A stretch of 64,000 bases of DNA from JBBQYD01 sp942493075 (GTDB lineage Bacteria; Verrucomicrobiota; Verrucomicrobiia; Limisphaerales; UBA8199): positions 4,898,001-4,962,000 of the forward strand of contig OW818681.1 of the NCBI GenBank assembly GCA_942493075.1. Direction: 5' to 3'. The position numbers were made by a program, and so were the translations under genes. Under the pieces are notes generated by a model. It worked only from the letters and a program-made list of their open reading frames with translations. It did no database searches and was not told the DNA's origin. Of the stretch, positions 26,091 to 35,023 are shown piece by piece (the first letter of the stretch is position 1; the number at the start of each line of letters is the position of its first letter).

Positions 26091-27542
26091 ATGGATATCA
26101 CTGAGGCCTACGCTGATTCACTCGCACCCAATGCCGCAGCCATCAAAAATGCCCGCGCGGTGGTGTTAAAGCGCAAACTGGTCGGTCTATTCCGTTCGGC
26201 CGATAATTCCCTGCTCTTCGGTGATTGCAAAGGGAGCGGAGCGGATAACTACCGGCCCTCAGCGGATTTTGCTGATCCAGCGAAACCTGTTTTTCGCTGC
26301 ACGTGCCCAAGCCGTCAGTTTCCCTGCAAACATTCGCTGGCACTGCTCTATGCCCACGCGCAGGGCGGAAAGTTCGTCGAAAAGGAGACTCCGCCGGACA
26401 TTGCCGAAAAGCGCTCGAAGATTCAACAGCGTGTGGAGAAGAAACAGGCGGAGCCGGACAAGCCGCACAAGGTGAATGTTGGCGCGCTGAAGAAGAAAAT
26501 CGCCGCGCAACTGGAAGGCATCGGCTTGCTTGAAACCCTCGTTACAGATCTTGTGCGGGCAGGGCTTGGAACACTCAACGCCAAATCTGCCCGGCAGGTG
26601 GAGGAAAGGGCGCGGCAGCTTGGAGATGCGTATCTCCCCGGCGCCCAGAATGCGCTCCATGCTTTAACAGGTCTTTTTTATCGCTCAGAAATCAGTTCCG
26701 AGACAGAGCTGCAAAGCGCGGATCGAGAACGGGTTTACAGCGCGGCACTCGACCAATTGAACCGCCTGAGTTCACTGTGCAAACAAGGACGCAAATACCT
26801 GGAAAACCGGCTGGAGAACCCCGAGCTTCAACCAGAAACCACTTCGGACATTGCTGCGTGGCTGGGACATGCCTGGCAACTGCGGGAACTTAAAGACGCC
26901 GGGCTCGTTCAAACCAAGGTCGAACTGCTTCAGCTCGCTTTCCATGCGCAAGATGACTGGAGCCGCAAAGAATTCGTTGAGACTGGTGTCTGGTTGAACC
27001 TGCAAAGCGGCGCACTGCCACTGACCCGCAACTACCGTCCGTATCGGGCGGCGAAGTACATCCGCGAGGATGACTCGTTCTTCCAGGTGGCGGTTTGCCC
27101 TGAGCTATGTGTGTATCCCGGGAATATCAATCCACGGGTGCGTTGGGAGAAAATGGACCCCAGGCCGGCAACTCAGGAAGATTTCCGTAAAGCCCGGGAA
27201 CTCGCCGCACGGGAGTTCCGTGCTGTGATCAAAGAAGTTAAGAACCAGCTCAAATCGCCGCTGGGCGATCGGCAGCCGGTGGCACTGGTCTGGTTCCGGG
27301 CGGTGGGAAAAGCCGGAGATGCTTGTATCATCGAGGATCAAAACGGGGAACGGCTGGTCCTGGCTGAGGACGGACACCCCGGTGAACCGGAAACACTGCC
27401 AATGCTAGCGATGCTTCCCCCAGCACTCCGTCACAATCAAGCCATGCTGTTACGATTCCATCACGATCTGGATACCCAGAAGCTAACGGCAAAACCCCTC
27501 AGCGTTGTAGCGGAGAACGACATCATACGGTTAACCTACTGA
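26091..27542 (+). CDS. SWIM zinc-finger protein (YehQ-like)
   Basis: A 483-residue cytoplasmic protein. The SWIM finger is complete: Cys70-x-Cys72-x6-Cys79-x-His81 in FRCTCPSRQFPCKH. It is followed by a charged coiled-coil-prone segment (about 95-140) and a mostly helical C-terminal half of unknown fold. SWIM fingers bind DNA or protein. In E. coli the SWIM protein YehQ sits with a MoxR ATPase and a VWA protein. The start is well supported by GGAGG five bases upstream of ATG. First gene of a five-gene operon; the next gene follows after 4 bp. Confidence 0.88.
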   Translation: MDITEAYADSLAPNAAAIKNARAVVLKRKLVGLFRSADNSLLFGDCKGSGADNYRPSADFADPAKPVFRCTCPSRQFPCKHSLALLYAHAQGGKFVEKETPPDIAEKRSKIQQRVEKKQAEPDKPHKVNVGALKKKIAAQLEGIGLLETLVTDLVRAGLGTLNAKSARQVEERARQLGDAYLPGAQNALHALTGLFYRSEISSETELQSADRERVYSAALDQLNRLSSLCKQGRKYLENRLENPELQPETTSDIAAWLGHAWQLRELKDAGLVQTKVELLQLAFHAQDDWSRKEFVETGVWLNLQSGALPLTRNYRPYRAAKYIREDDSFFQVAVCPELCVYPGNINPRVRWEKMDPRPATQEDFRKARELAAREFRAVIKEVKNQLKSPLGDRQPVALVWFRAVGKAGDACIIEDQNGERLVLAEDGHPGEPETLPMLAMLPPALRHNQAMLLRFHHDLDTQKLTAKPLSVVAENDIIRLTY

Positions 27543-27546
27543 AATT

Positions 27547-29355
27547 ATGAGCCTCGCTTTAATCCAGGAAACCGCGCGTGAAGTTCGGCGTCTGGCCATC
27601 GCAGGGAGTCCACTGGCAGTGGGAGACTTCCGGCTGAAGAAGCTGGCCGCACCGTTGGAGAAAGCCGGAGCCACCGTGCCGGTGTTTGGGCAAGTTGCCA
27701 AGGGGATCAATGACTTGGTGAATGGCGATGAAGCCGGATCGGCACAACGGTTGTTGAACCTGAGCACGCTGCTGAACGCCGTCCTTTATACCCAAGGTGA
27801 AACGGGTGCCGCCGGTGAATACCGGGAGATCGAGGTGCTGGCCACCAGCGGTTTCAAGACACGAACCAGCTCCCGGGTGCTGAAACCTGTAATCGAAGCA
27901 TTGAGGACCTCAGGTGCCGGCCGATGGGAAACCGTGCAATCGGCCCAGGCACGAGGAGTATTCGATGACCTGCGTCTGGTAGTTCCGGCGATCAATGCGC
28001 TAGGGGACAACTACCCGGAACTGGCTGATTTCGTTGCGGAGAGGATTTTGCCAGGGTATGGGCCGGGAATCATTCCCTTGCTGAAGTCCACGCTCAACAT
28101 TAAAGGCAAGCGGGCGGATGCGCGCCGCCTCAAGGTAATGCACCAACTTGACCCGGAAGGGACAATAGAGCTGTGCAAGGAAGCATTGGAAGACGGTTCT
28201 GCGGAAGTAAAAGCCGAAGCACTTGAGTGCCTGGGGCACCATATAGAATATCTGCCGCTGGTGATAGAGTATGCGGAGGCTAAGAACAAGAGTGTGCGGG
28301 CTGCGGCGCTGGGTGCGCTTGCCCGGCATGATCGCGCCGAGGCCACTTCCCTGTTTACCAAGTTGATCGAGAGCAAAGCATTCGATGTTCTTGCCGGTCC
28401 ATTTCGGTCACTGCGAAACAAGCAGGTGTTGAACTCGCTCTTGAAAGAGGGTTCGAGTGTGTTTCAACAACTGGTCAAAAACAAACCAGAGGAACTGCCT
28501 GCGTTCTCGCAAATCCTGGATTGCCTTCATGAACATAAAGAACCCGAGACGGAGGCGTTCTTGCAGAGCTGCATTAAGCAGAGTGAGCCGTTGAACAAGG
28601 TAAAGCCGAAGACACCAGGGCCCACCGGCGCGGATCTTACCGCAAAGCTCGCAGAATTGCTTTGTAACATTGGGTCGCCAACAGCATACGAAGCGGTGCT
28701 GCAAAACCGCGACAGCATCCCGCCAGCCTATTTTCAATTCGTGCTTCACAGTGCCGTCATGGCGTGGTCGCCGGAAAAGGTGTATGAGGAATTCTCTCCT
28801 CTGCTGAGTGCCAGTCGAGGGGTTCTCAAGCTCAGGAGCGAGTCCATGCAACGTATGCTATGGCAGTATACCCAGGAGCCTAACACCGCTGAGAACGGCG
28901 GGGATTCTGAAACAGGAGCATCTGAGCCAGATCAACCCAGAGTTCGACTGGACCCGCGCTGGCTGGATGCCGCTGTCCAGGCCGACATCCTGGATCTGGC
29001 CTGCCGCATGGCAAGACCGGGCAATCCGAAGCTGGTGGATTACCTCCTGAAAAAGCTGAACCCGAAGACGGAGTATCAAGGTTCGATTATCGAAGCGTTA
29101 GCCCGGTGCCAGTATCCGAAGATAACGGATGCGTTTATAGACCTTCTTCAAAACAAGACGAAGAAGGCTCCTGCGCTAACTTACGATATCATCACGCTGA
29201 TGGATACGGCTCGTGTTCTCCCTGCCGCTGATCTGCCCAAGCTGGATGCTTTCGCTGCCAAACTGGACGAAAAGTTTACCGACCGCTTCCTGGAGGCTTT
29301 AGCTCCGTTGCGATCAGCAGCACAGCCGGAAACCTCTCTAGCCGAAACTCAGTAA
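27547..29355 (+). CDS. HEAT-repeat protein of the MoxR/VWA cassette (DUF5691-like)
   Basis: A 602-residue, almost entirely helical protein. Clear HEAT-type pairs occur at about residues 195-275 (TIELCKEALEDGSAEVKAEALECL, NKSVRAAALGALARHD). The C-terminal segment has repeat-like DLACRMARPGNPKLVDYLLKKL. HEAT solenoids serve as protein scaffolds. Equivalent helical-repeat genes occur between the SWIM and MoxR genes in actinobacterial cassettes; I assign it to the DUF5691-like group from memory and context, not from a search. It begins 4 bp after the SWIM stop and is followed by the ATPase after 26 bp. No TM or signal. Confidence 0.75.
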   Translation: MSLALIQETAREVRRLAIAGSPLAVGDFRLKKLAAPLEKAGATVPVFGQVAKGINDLVNGDEAGSAQRLLNLSTLLNAVLYTQGETGAAGEYREIEVLATSGFKTRTSSRVLKPVIEALRTSGAGRWETVQSAQARGVFDDLRLVVPAINALGDNYPELADFVAERILPGYGPGIIPLLKSTLNIKGKRADARRLKVMHQLDPEGTIELCKEALEDGSAEVKAEALECLGHHIEYLPLVIEYAEAKNKSVRAAALGALARHDRAEATSLFTKLIESKAFDVLAGPFRSLRNKQVLNSLLKEGSSVFQQLVKNKPEELPAFSQILDCLHEHKEPETEAFLQSCIKQSEPLNKVKPKTPGPTGADLTAKLAELLCNIGSPTAYEAVLQNRDSIPPAYFQFVLHSAVMAWSPEKVYEEFSPLLSASRGVLKLRSESMQRMLWQYTQEPNTAENGGDSETGASEPDQPRVRLDPRWLDAAVQADILDLACRMARPGNPKLVDYLLKKLNPKTEYQGSIIEALARCQYPKITDAFIDLLQNKTKKAPALTYDIITLMDTARVLPAADLPKLDAFAAKLDEKFTDRFLEALAPLRSAAQPETSLAETQ

Positions 29356-29381
29356 CCCCCAATTAACCCGATACCTTTTTT

Positions 29382-30491
29382 ATGGCTACCAATGACAAGA
29401 ATGCCGACCTCAGGCAGCCCGCAGAAATCCTGTATGCAAGTGAGCTGGAGGCACTGAAGAAAGCGGAGAAGAATGATGTACCTGCTGGATGGCAAATGTC
29501 CCCACGATCGGTGCTCACTTATGTTTGTGGGGGCAAATGTGGCAAGCTGGACATTACCCCCAAGTACGTCGGCCACCAGCGGCTCGTGGAGATTGCCATT
29601 TCCACATTGGTTACCGATCGCGCATTGCTGCTCATTGGCGAGCCTGGGACGGCAAAGTCATGGTTATCGGAACATCTGGCAGCGGCCATCACCGGTGATT
29701 CCACCAAAGTGATCCAGGGCACGGCGGGAACGACGGAGGAGCAAATCCGTTATACCTGGAATTACGCGATGTTGATCGCGCGGGGGCCGAGCCAGGAGTC
29801 CTTGATCAAGAGCCCGATTTACCGCGCCATGGAATCCGGGAGCCTCGCACGGTTCGAAGAAATCACCCGGTGCGCTTCAGAAGTGCAGGATGCGTTAATC
29901 TCCATCTTATCCGAGAAACGGCTCTCTATTCCCGAATTGGCAACCGAAATCCCAGCTCAGCGGGGCTTCTCAGTCATTGCGACAGCCAACACGCGCGACC
30001 GGGGAGTGAATGACATGTCCGCAGCACTCAAGAGGCGGTTCAACCTGGTTGTGCTGCCGGCTCCGGCGGACCTGCAAACGGAGGTATCGATCGTCACGAA
30101 GCGGGTGAGCGAACTGGCCACCAACTTACAATTAAAGGCACAGTTGCCCAACGAGGAGGCCATCGCGAAGGTTGTGACGATCTTCCGCGAATTGCGAGCC
30201 GGGCAGACATTGGACGGCAAGAACAAGATAAAAAGTCCGTCAAGCGTCCTCTCCACCGCCGAGGCGATTTCGCTGCTAGCCAATAGCATGGCGTTGGCGG
30301 GCAACTTCGGGAATGGGTCCGTTGCTGACCTGGACCTTGCCTCCGGCCTCCAGGGAGCGGTGATCAAGGATGATGAGAAGGACATAATCGCCTGGAAGGA
30401 TTACCTGAGCAATGTCATGAAGAAACGGGGCGCTTCATGGCGCGGGTTGTACTCAGCATGCCAGGAACAGGTGGGCGAGAAGGACGCCTGA
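29382..30491 (+). CDS. MoxR-type AAA+ ATPase (YehL-like)
   Basis: A 369-residue AAA+ protein. Walker A is GEPGTAKS (86-93). The Walker B position reads SLARFEEITR (154-163), with Glu-Glu where Asp-Glu is normal. Sensor 1 lies in IATANTRDRGVND (Asn203), and the arginine finger in ALKRRF (218-219). The insert before sensor 1 (VQDALISILSEKRLSIPE) is the MoxR/RavA-type helix. MoxR ATPases act as chaperones that load metal or remodel VWA partners. Its stop TGA overlaps the ATG of the DUF5682 gene (TGATG), so the two are translationally coupled. YehL of E. coli is the likely counterpart. Confidence 0.9.
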   Translation: MATNDKNADLRQPAEILYASELEALKKAEKNDVPAGWQMSPRSVLTYVCGGKCGKLDITPKYVGHQRLVEIAISTLVTDRALLLIGEPGTAKSWLSEHLAAAITGDSTKVIQGTAGTTEEQIRYTWNYAMLIARGPSQESLIKSPIYRAMESGSLARFEEITRCASEVQDALISILSEKRLSIPELATEIPAQRGFSVIATANTRDRGVNDMSAALKRRFNLVVLPAPADLQTEVSIVTKRVSELATNLQLKAQLPNEEAIAKVVTIFRELRAGQTLDGKNKIKSPSSVLSTAEAISLLANSMALAGNFGNGSVADLDLASGLQGAVIKDDEKDIIAWKDYLSNVMKKRGASWRGLYSACQEQVGEKDA

Positions 30492-32845
30492 TGGCCTCAA
30501 GCGGTCCTCATATTTTCGGGGTGCGCCATCTCTCCCCGGCAGCAGCGTGGCATTTGCGCCGCCTGCTGGACCGCGTCCGACCCAAGCTCGTGTTGATCGA
30601 GGGTTCGGATGATGCCGATGACTTGATCCCACATATCGTCAGCCACAAAGCCAGGCTGCCCATTGCGATCCTGGCGTACACCGCCACCGCGCCGGTGCGA
30701 ACGTTTGTCTATCCGCTCGCTGCGTACAGCCCCGAGTATCAGGCGCTGATATGGTGCCGGGAGAACAAAGTCAAGGCGCGGTTTATGGATCTCCCCTCCT
30801 CCATTTTCCTCGGCCTGTCTGACCATGATGATGGGGCGGCACCGGTGGTGCCTGAGGAGCCGGAGACACCCGCGGATGAAAAGCCCGAACCTGAAGCGGA
30901 GGAAGATGAAGCAGCCGCCATTCCTGTCGAAGAACCGGCACCCGTTGAAGATTCAGTTTACGAGCGCATCGCCCGGCTGGCGGGAGAACCCAATTACGAG
31001 ACTTACTGGGAGCGTCATTTCGAGCAGCTTGAGGCCGAAGACAGCTATTGGCAGGCGGCGCGAACTTACGGCGCCGAACTGCGCGAGTTGGAGGATTTCA
31101 AGAATCGGCGCGGTGCGGAAAACCTGGTTCGCGAGGCCTACATGCGCCGCAAGATTCAAGAAGCTTGCACCAATGGCATCAAGCCGGAGCAGATTGTTGT
31201 CGTCACCGGGGCGTTCCATGCGTCCGTTCTAAACCTGGATTTGCCCGCAATGACAGATGAGGAACTGACCAGCCTGCGGCGGCGTGAGTCAAAGCTGACC
31301 TTAATGCCTTACTCATTTTTCAAGCTCTCCTCACAATCGGGCTACGGCGCTGGAAACCATGCGCCCGCCTATTTTGAGATGGTTTGGGAAGGATTGAACG
31401 GGCGTCTGTGCGGCCCCCTGCCCACTCTGTTTCTGACTGAAGTCACACGGCATCTTCGCGCATCCGGAACGTTTCGTTCAACGGCGGAAGTAATCGAGGC
31501 GGTTCGCCTCTCAGAGGCCATGGCTGGGCTGAAGCATTCCCGGCCTACGCTATGCGAACTCCAGGATGCCGCGGTCACGTTGCTGGGTCAGGGCGACGCC
31601 GGGTCGATACGCGAATCGCTTTTGCGGACGGAGATCGGCACGGCGATCGGCTCTCTCCCTCCCGGGGTGACCCAAACCTCAATCCAGGATGATTTCTATC
31701 GCGAGTTGGATCGGTTGAAACTCGACCAGTACAAAAACGCAGTCCGTCGTGAACTCGATCTGGACCTGCGGGAAAACAGGCGTGTTAAAGGCCGGGACAG
31801 CGCATTTCTGGATTTGCACAGATCCAGTTTCCTGCATCGGCTGGCCGTGCTCGAAATACCCTTCGCAGCCCCGATGCCAGTGCGGCAGGATGCCGGGACA
31901 TGGGCGGAGAAATGGGCGCTGCAATGGACTCCCGAGGCCGAGATCGCGATCGTCGAAGCGGTGTTGCTGGGGGAGACCATCGATCTGGCGGTGGCGTTTA
32001 AATTCAAGCAACGGCTCGAACAATGCGATTCGATCGCTGAAGCGGCAACCACGATCCATCAGGCGTGTCTATGCGGCATGGGAGGCGCCATCGAGCTGGC
32101 GCGCCAAACCCTGCAGAGGCTGGCGACGAACTCTTCTGATTTTGCCGCCCTGGCTTCCGCGACACGGGAACTGGGCATGGTGATTCGTTACGGGGATGTA
32201 CGGCATTATGATCCCGCGCCTTTAAAGCCGCTTTTGCAGCAGCTTTTCCTGGAAGGTTCCCTGGTGCTGGTTAATTCGGCTGGGTGCGACTTGGCTGCGG
32301 CAAAGAACGTCCTGGCAGGGATGAACGATCTGAACAAGGTGGCCCTGGATTACACCGAGCTCGTGGATGAAGCCACCTGGATCGGTGAGCTTCGCAAGCT
32401 CGCCCAGTCAGACAACCTGAATCCCCTGCTCTCTGGATATGCCTGCGCGTTGCTGCTGGAGCGCAACCTGATTTCAAACGACGAACTGGCGAAAGAAGTC
32501 TCGCGGCGTCTTTCGCCGGGCATCGAGGCGGATCTGGGAGCGGGCTGGTTCGAAGGTTTGGCACAGCGCAATCGTTACGCTTTATTGACACGCCTGCCGT
32601 TGTGGGAACAACTCGCCTCTTACGTGGCCTCGCTCACTGAGGATGAATTCAAGCGCGCACTCGTGTTTCTGCGACGTGCGTTTGGCGGGTTTTCTCCGCA
32701 GGAAAAGACCTCCATTACGGAAAACCTGGGTGAGATCTGGGGAGCGAACCCGGACAACGTCAGCGAACTCATTCGGCAGGATCTTTCGACCGAGGAGAAA
32801 CAAAAACTGGATGAGCTTTCGGGCTTTGATTTCGACAACCTATGA
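30491..32845 (+). CDS. DUF5682 protein (YehM-like), possible Tiki/TraB/ChaN-type metal hydrolase
   Basis: A 784-residue protein. The N-terminal 250 residues hold spaced motifs: VRHLSP (His13), VLIEGSD (Glu37), NLVREAYMRRKI (Arg-Glu-x-x-Met, about 211-222) and VVVTGAFH (His243). This order matches the pattern of the Tiki/TraB/ChaN superfamily (H...E...R-x-x-M...G-H), whose members bind metal. A low-complexity acidic insert (about 112-155, rich in E, P and A) interrupts this domain. The rest is helical. The start at 30491 is set by TGATG overlap with the ATPase gene; the frame opens 18 codons earlier inside that gene. It overlaps the VWA gene by 4 bp. The enzymatic role is inference. Confidence 0.82.
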   Translation: MASSGPHIFGVRHLSPAAAWHLRRLLDRVRPKLVLIEGSDDADDLIPHIVSHKARLPIAILAYTATAPVRTFVYPLAAYSPEYQALIWCRENKVKARFMDLPSSIFLGLSDHDDGAAPVVPEEPETPADEKPEPEAEEDEAAAIPVEEPAPVEDSVYERIARLAGEPNYETYWERHFEQLEAEDSYWQAARTYGAELRELEDFKNRRGAENLVREAYMRRKIQEACTNGIKPEQIVVVTGAFHASVLNLDLPAMTDEELTSLRRRESKLTLMPYSFFKLSSQSGYGAGNHAPAYFEMVWEGLNGRLCGPLPTLFLTEVTRHLRASGTFRSTAEVIEAVRLSEAMAGLKHSRPTLCELQDAAVTLLGQGDAGSIRESLLRTEIGTAIGSLPPGVTQTSIQDDFYRELDRLKLDQYKNAVRRELDLDLRENRRVKGRDSAFLDLHRSSFLHRLAVLEIPFAAPMPVRQDAGTWAEKWALQWTPEAEIAIVEAVLLGETIDLAVAFKFKQRLEQCDSIAEAATTIHQACLCGMGGAIELARQTLQRLATNSSDFAALASATRELGMVIRYGDVRHYDPAPLKPLLQQLFLEGSLVLVNSAGCDLAAAKNVLAGMNDLNKVALDYTELVDEATWIGELRKLAQSDNLNPLLSGYACALLLERNLISNDELAKEVSRRLSPGIEADLGAGWFEGLAQRNRYALLTRLPLWEQLASYVASLTEDEFKRALVFLRRAFGGFSPQEKTSITENLGEIWGANPDNVSELIRQDLSTEEKQKLDELSGFDFDNL

Positions 32846-34062
32846 GCACCGGCAGCAATACCCCCCCGGACCAGGAGCAACTCAAACGCTGGCGTTTGAT
32901 TCTGGGCCATCATGCCCAGGAAAGCCTGGCTAAGATGGCTGGAGGTCCTGGCGGGCTCCAGCTTTCAGGCGAGCAAGCCGGGATGGATGAGGCGCTCGGC
33001 GCCATTTACGATGAAACGAGCAGCCCTCAGCAAGGGGGCAAGCGCTCAGCGGGCCTGGGACCTTCCGCGCCTAGCCTGGCCAAATGGCTGGGCGACATCC
33101 GTTCCTACTTCAAGGAGGACGTTGTCACTGTCATTCAAAACGACGCTATTGAGAAGAAAGGGTTAAAGCAGCTCCTGTTTGAACCGGAGATGCTGAAGAA
33201 TGTGGAGCCCACTCCGCAGTTAGTCGGCACGCTCATGTCGTTAAGCGGGCAAATCCCGGAACGCACTAAAGAAACCGCTCGCATGGTTGTGCGTGCCGTG
33301 GTCGATAAGATCAAGCGGTTGCTGGAACAGAGGATCCGCCAGGCTGTCATGGGAGCACTCAATCGCCGCGAGCACTCGCCGTTGCCGCATGCCCCATCGA
33401 TCGATTGGAAATGGACCATTGGACGAAACCTCAAGAATTATCAGCCTGAGCTCAAAACGATCATACCTGAGAAGGTCTGGTTCTTTTCCAGAGCCCAGAA
33501 GATGAACAACTGGACGGTGATCATCGATATGGACCAGAGCGGGTCGATGGCAGAATCGGTTGTTTACGGATCTGTTACCGGCTCGATCTTCGCTTCACTT
33601 CCCACTCTGAACACCCGGGTGGTTGCATTCGATACGGAGGTGGTAGATCTCACCGAGAAATGCGGCAGCGATCCCGTGGACATGATCTTCGGCGTGCAAC
33701 TCGGCGGTGGAACTGACATCAACAAATCCGTCGCTTATTGCGAAAAGTTCATCACCGAACCGTCGCAAACCATCTTCATCCTGATCACCGATTTGTTTGA
33801 AGGAGGAAACCAGGCACAACTGGTGCGGCGCATGAAAGAAATGGTGGAATCGGGAGTGCGCGCGATTTGCCTGCTGGCGTTATCGGATAGCGGAATACCT
33901 TCCTTCGATGAAACCCTCGCCCGGAAGATGGCTGAGGCAGGGGTGCCTTGTTTTGGGTGCACTCCGAACAAACTTCCAGAGCTGATCGAAGGCGTGCTGA
34001 AGAAGCAGGATTTGAAAGCACTCGCCGCGCGGATCGCGACTAAGAAAAACCCGAAGGGGTAG
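32842..34062 (+). CDS. VWA (von Willebrand A) domain protein (YehP-like)
   Basis: A 406-residue cytoplasmic protein. The N-terminal 200 residues are helical. The C-terminal VWA fold has a complete MIDAS: Asp231-x-Ser233-x-Ser235 (IIDMDQSGSMAES), Thr291 in LGGGTDINK, and Asp317 in LITDLFEGG. Such VWA proteins are the clients or partners of MoxR ATPases and mediate metal-dependent protein contacts. The gene overlaps the DUF5682 gene by ATGA and ends the operon; repeat copy 3 follows within 130 bp. The counterpart in E. coli is YehP. Confidence 0.9.
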   Translation: MSTGSNTPPDQEQLKRWRLILGHHAQESLAKMAGGPGGLQLSGEQAGMDEALGAIYDETSSPQQGGKRSAGLGPSAPSLAKWLGDIRSYFKEDVVTVIQNDAIEKKGLKQLLFEPEMLKNVEPTPQLVGTLMSLSGQIPERTKETARMVVRAVVDKIKRLLEQRIRQAVMGALNRREHSPLPHAPSIDWKWTIGRNLKNYQPELKTIIPEKVWFFSRAQKMNNWTVIIDMDQSGSMAESVVYGSVTGSIFASLPTLNTRVVAFDTEVVDLTEKCGSDPVDMIFGVQLGGGTDINKSVAYCEKFITEPSQTIFILITDLFEGGNQAQLVRRMKEMVESGVRAICLLALSDSGIPSFDETLARKMAEAGVPCFGCTPNKLPELIEGVLKKQDLKALAARIATKKNPKG

Positions 34063-34192
34063 AAGATGAGGTGATTGCTACACCAGGGATGTAGAGATCG
34101 AATGCCGGTGGGCGTTCAGAACTCGCTGGGGACGGGGAGCCAATCCGTTTGGTGGAAACGACCTCTACGTAAAACCGTTTGGGTCCCGCTGA
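34063..34192. other. Short spacer after the VWA gene
   Basis: 130 bp of non-coding sequence with no terminator hairpin and no recognisable element. Its right end already resembles the outermost left flank of repeat copy 3 (ACCGTTTGGG, GCTGAGAACGG). Confidence 0.4.
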
Positions 34193-34450
34193 GAACGGTC
34201 AGATACGAACGAGCTTCATTGGAATTGCAGTACTGTTTGTAGCACAACATCTTAAAACATAAGTCCCTGGTTTTCGGGTTTGCGCCATCAAGGCGCAAAC
34301 CCGAAAACCAGAACTGACATAACAAGGGACGCGAGGCTACCAACAGTAAAGATCCCGGTTCGGTTGTCAGCATGCCTGCGATCGAATGGCAGCATTCGTG
34401 AGGACAACAAAATGGCCTCTCTGAAAGTGACAAATTTGAAGCAGGACTTG
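34193..34450 (+). repeat. Structured nested inverted repeat, family A copy 3
   Basis: The outer arms are tactgtttgtagc (34231-34243) against 34336-34348 with one mismatch. The inner 20-bp perfect stem is 34267-34286 against 34292-34311, loop atcaa. Shared with copy 2 outside the arms are AATTGCAGT, AGCACAACATC, TGACATAA, GACGCGAGG, TGGCAGCATTCGT, GGCCTCTC and TGACAAATT. It has the same orientation as copy 2, so the two form direct repeats around the SWIM/HEAT/MoxR/DUF5682/VWA operon. Confidence 0.85.
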
Positions 34451-34471
34451 CACACCGGCCTACAGGGCGAA

Positions 34472-34777
34472 TTAGATAACCCGCTTCAATCGGCTGCCGA
34501 CGAACCAAACCACTGTCGAGCCAAGGCCGAAAATTAAGAGAAAAACAACGGCTAGCCTCAAGGGGTCCCAAGAACGAACGTCGCCGCTTACGTAGGCACA
34601 GCACCAGGTTACCCAGGAAACAATGCTTACTGCGAGTATCACAACCACGTGTAACAGGCGGCACCAAACCATTCTCTGCTGAGATTGGCCCCGAGCGAAC
34701 TGGAACAACCTGAAATGCAGCACTCCATATCCTGCTGTCATCAAAGCGCACAACGCTATCACGATAAGAGTTGTCAT
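34472..34777 (-). CDS. Small membrane protein with about three TM helices
   Basis: 101 residues, hydrophobic throughout: TLIVIALCALMTAGYGVLHF, LLHVVVILAVSIVSWVTW and PLRLAVVFLLIFGLGSTVVWF, ending with a basic tail SRLKRVI. The inside/outside charge pattern is sensible. ATG at 34777 has a good ribosome site (AAAGGTGA, about 6 nt upstream). An in-frame TTG at 34792 is less likely. No family recognised. It lies between the repeat copy and the intron, and its 3' end approaches copy 3. It may belong to the accessory region. Confidence 0.55.
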   Translation of the reverse strand: MTTLIVIALCALMTAGYGVLHFRLFQFARGQSQQRMVWCRLLHVVVILAVSIVSWVTWCCAYVSGDVRSWDPLRLAVVFLLIFGLGSTVVWFVGSRLKRVI

Positions 34778-34982
34778 TTGTTCACCTTTCAAACCTTTGC
34801 AAGCAGCCCCTGGGTTCGCTTACAGCAATGACTCGCCGCGAGCCTATGCTGACGCGCTTCCGAGCTTGTTTCGTCGACTTTTCCAAGGTGTTCACTCTGA
34901 CAACTGAAACCGAAACTCGAGCTAAGGTCAAGCGAGTCAGCCTAGGCATCGGAAGAAGAACGCCCTGGAACGGTGCTCTTGC

Positions 34983-35023
34983 TCGCAGTCGAGACGACCG
35001 TGCTACACCGGTGCCCGCACCGG
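34983..35023. repeat. Family C hairpin plus a short GC hairpin beside the intron
   Basis: CTCGCAGTCGAGACGACCGT followed by GCTACAC (34983-35008) is a slightly degenerate copy of the hairpin at 59-82. It is directly followed by the perfect hairpin CCGGTGCCCGCACCGG (35008-35023). The intron begins about 13 nt further on, and class C introns insert downstream of stem-loops. Confidence 0.6.

Noticed and set aside
34116..34751. 211-codon minus-strand frame over repeat copy 3
   Set aside because: It overlaps the repeat and the better-supported small membrane protein in another frame; composition is not protein-like.
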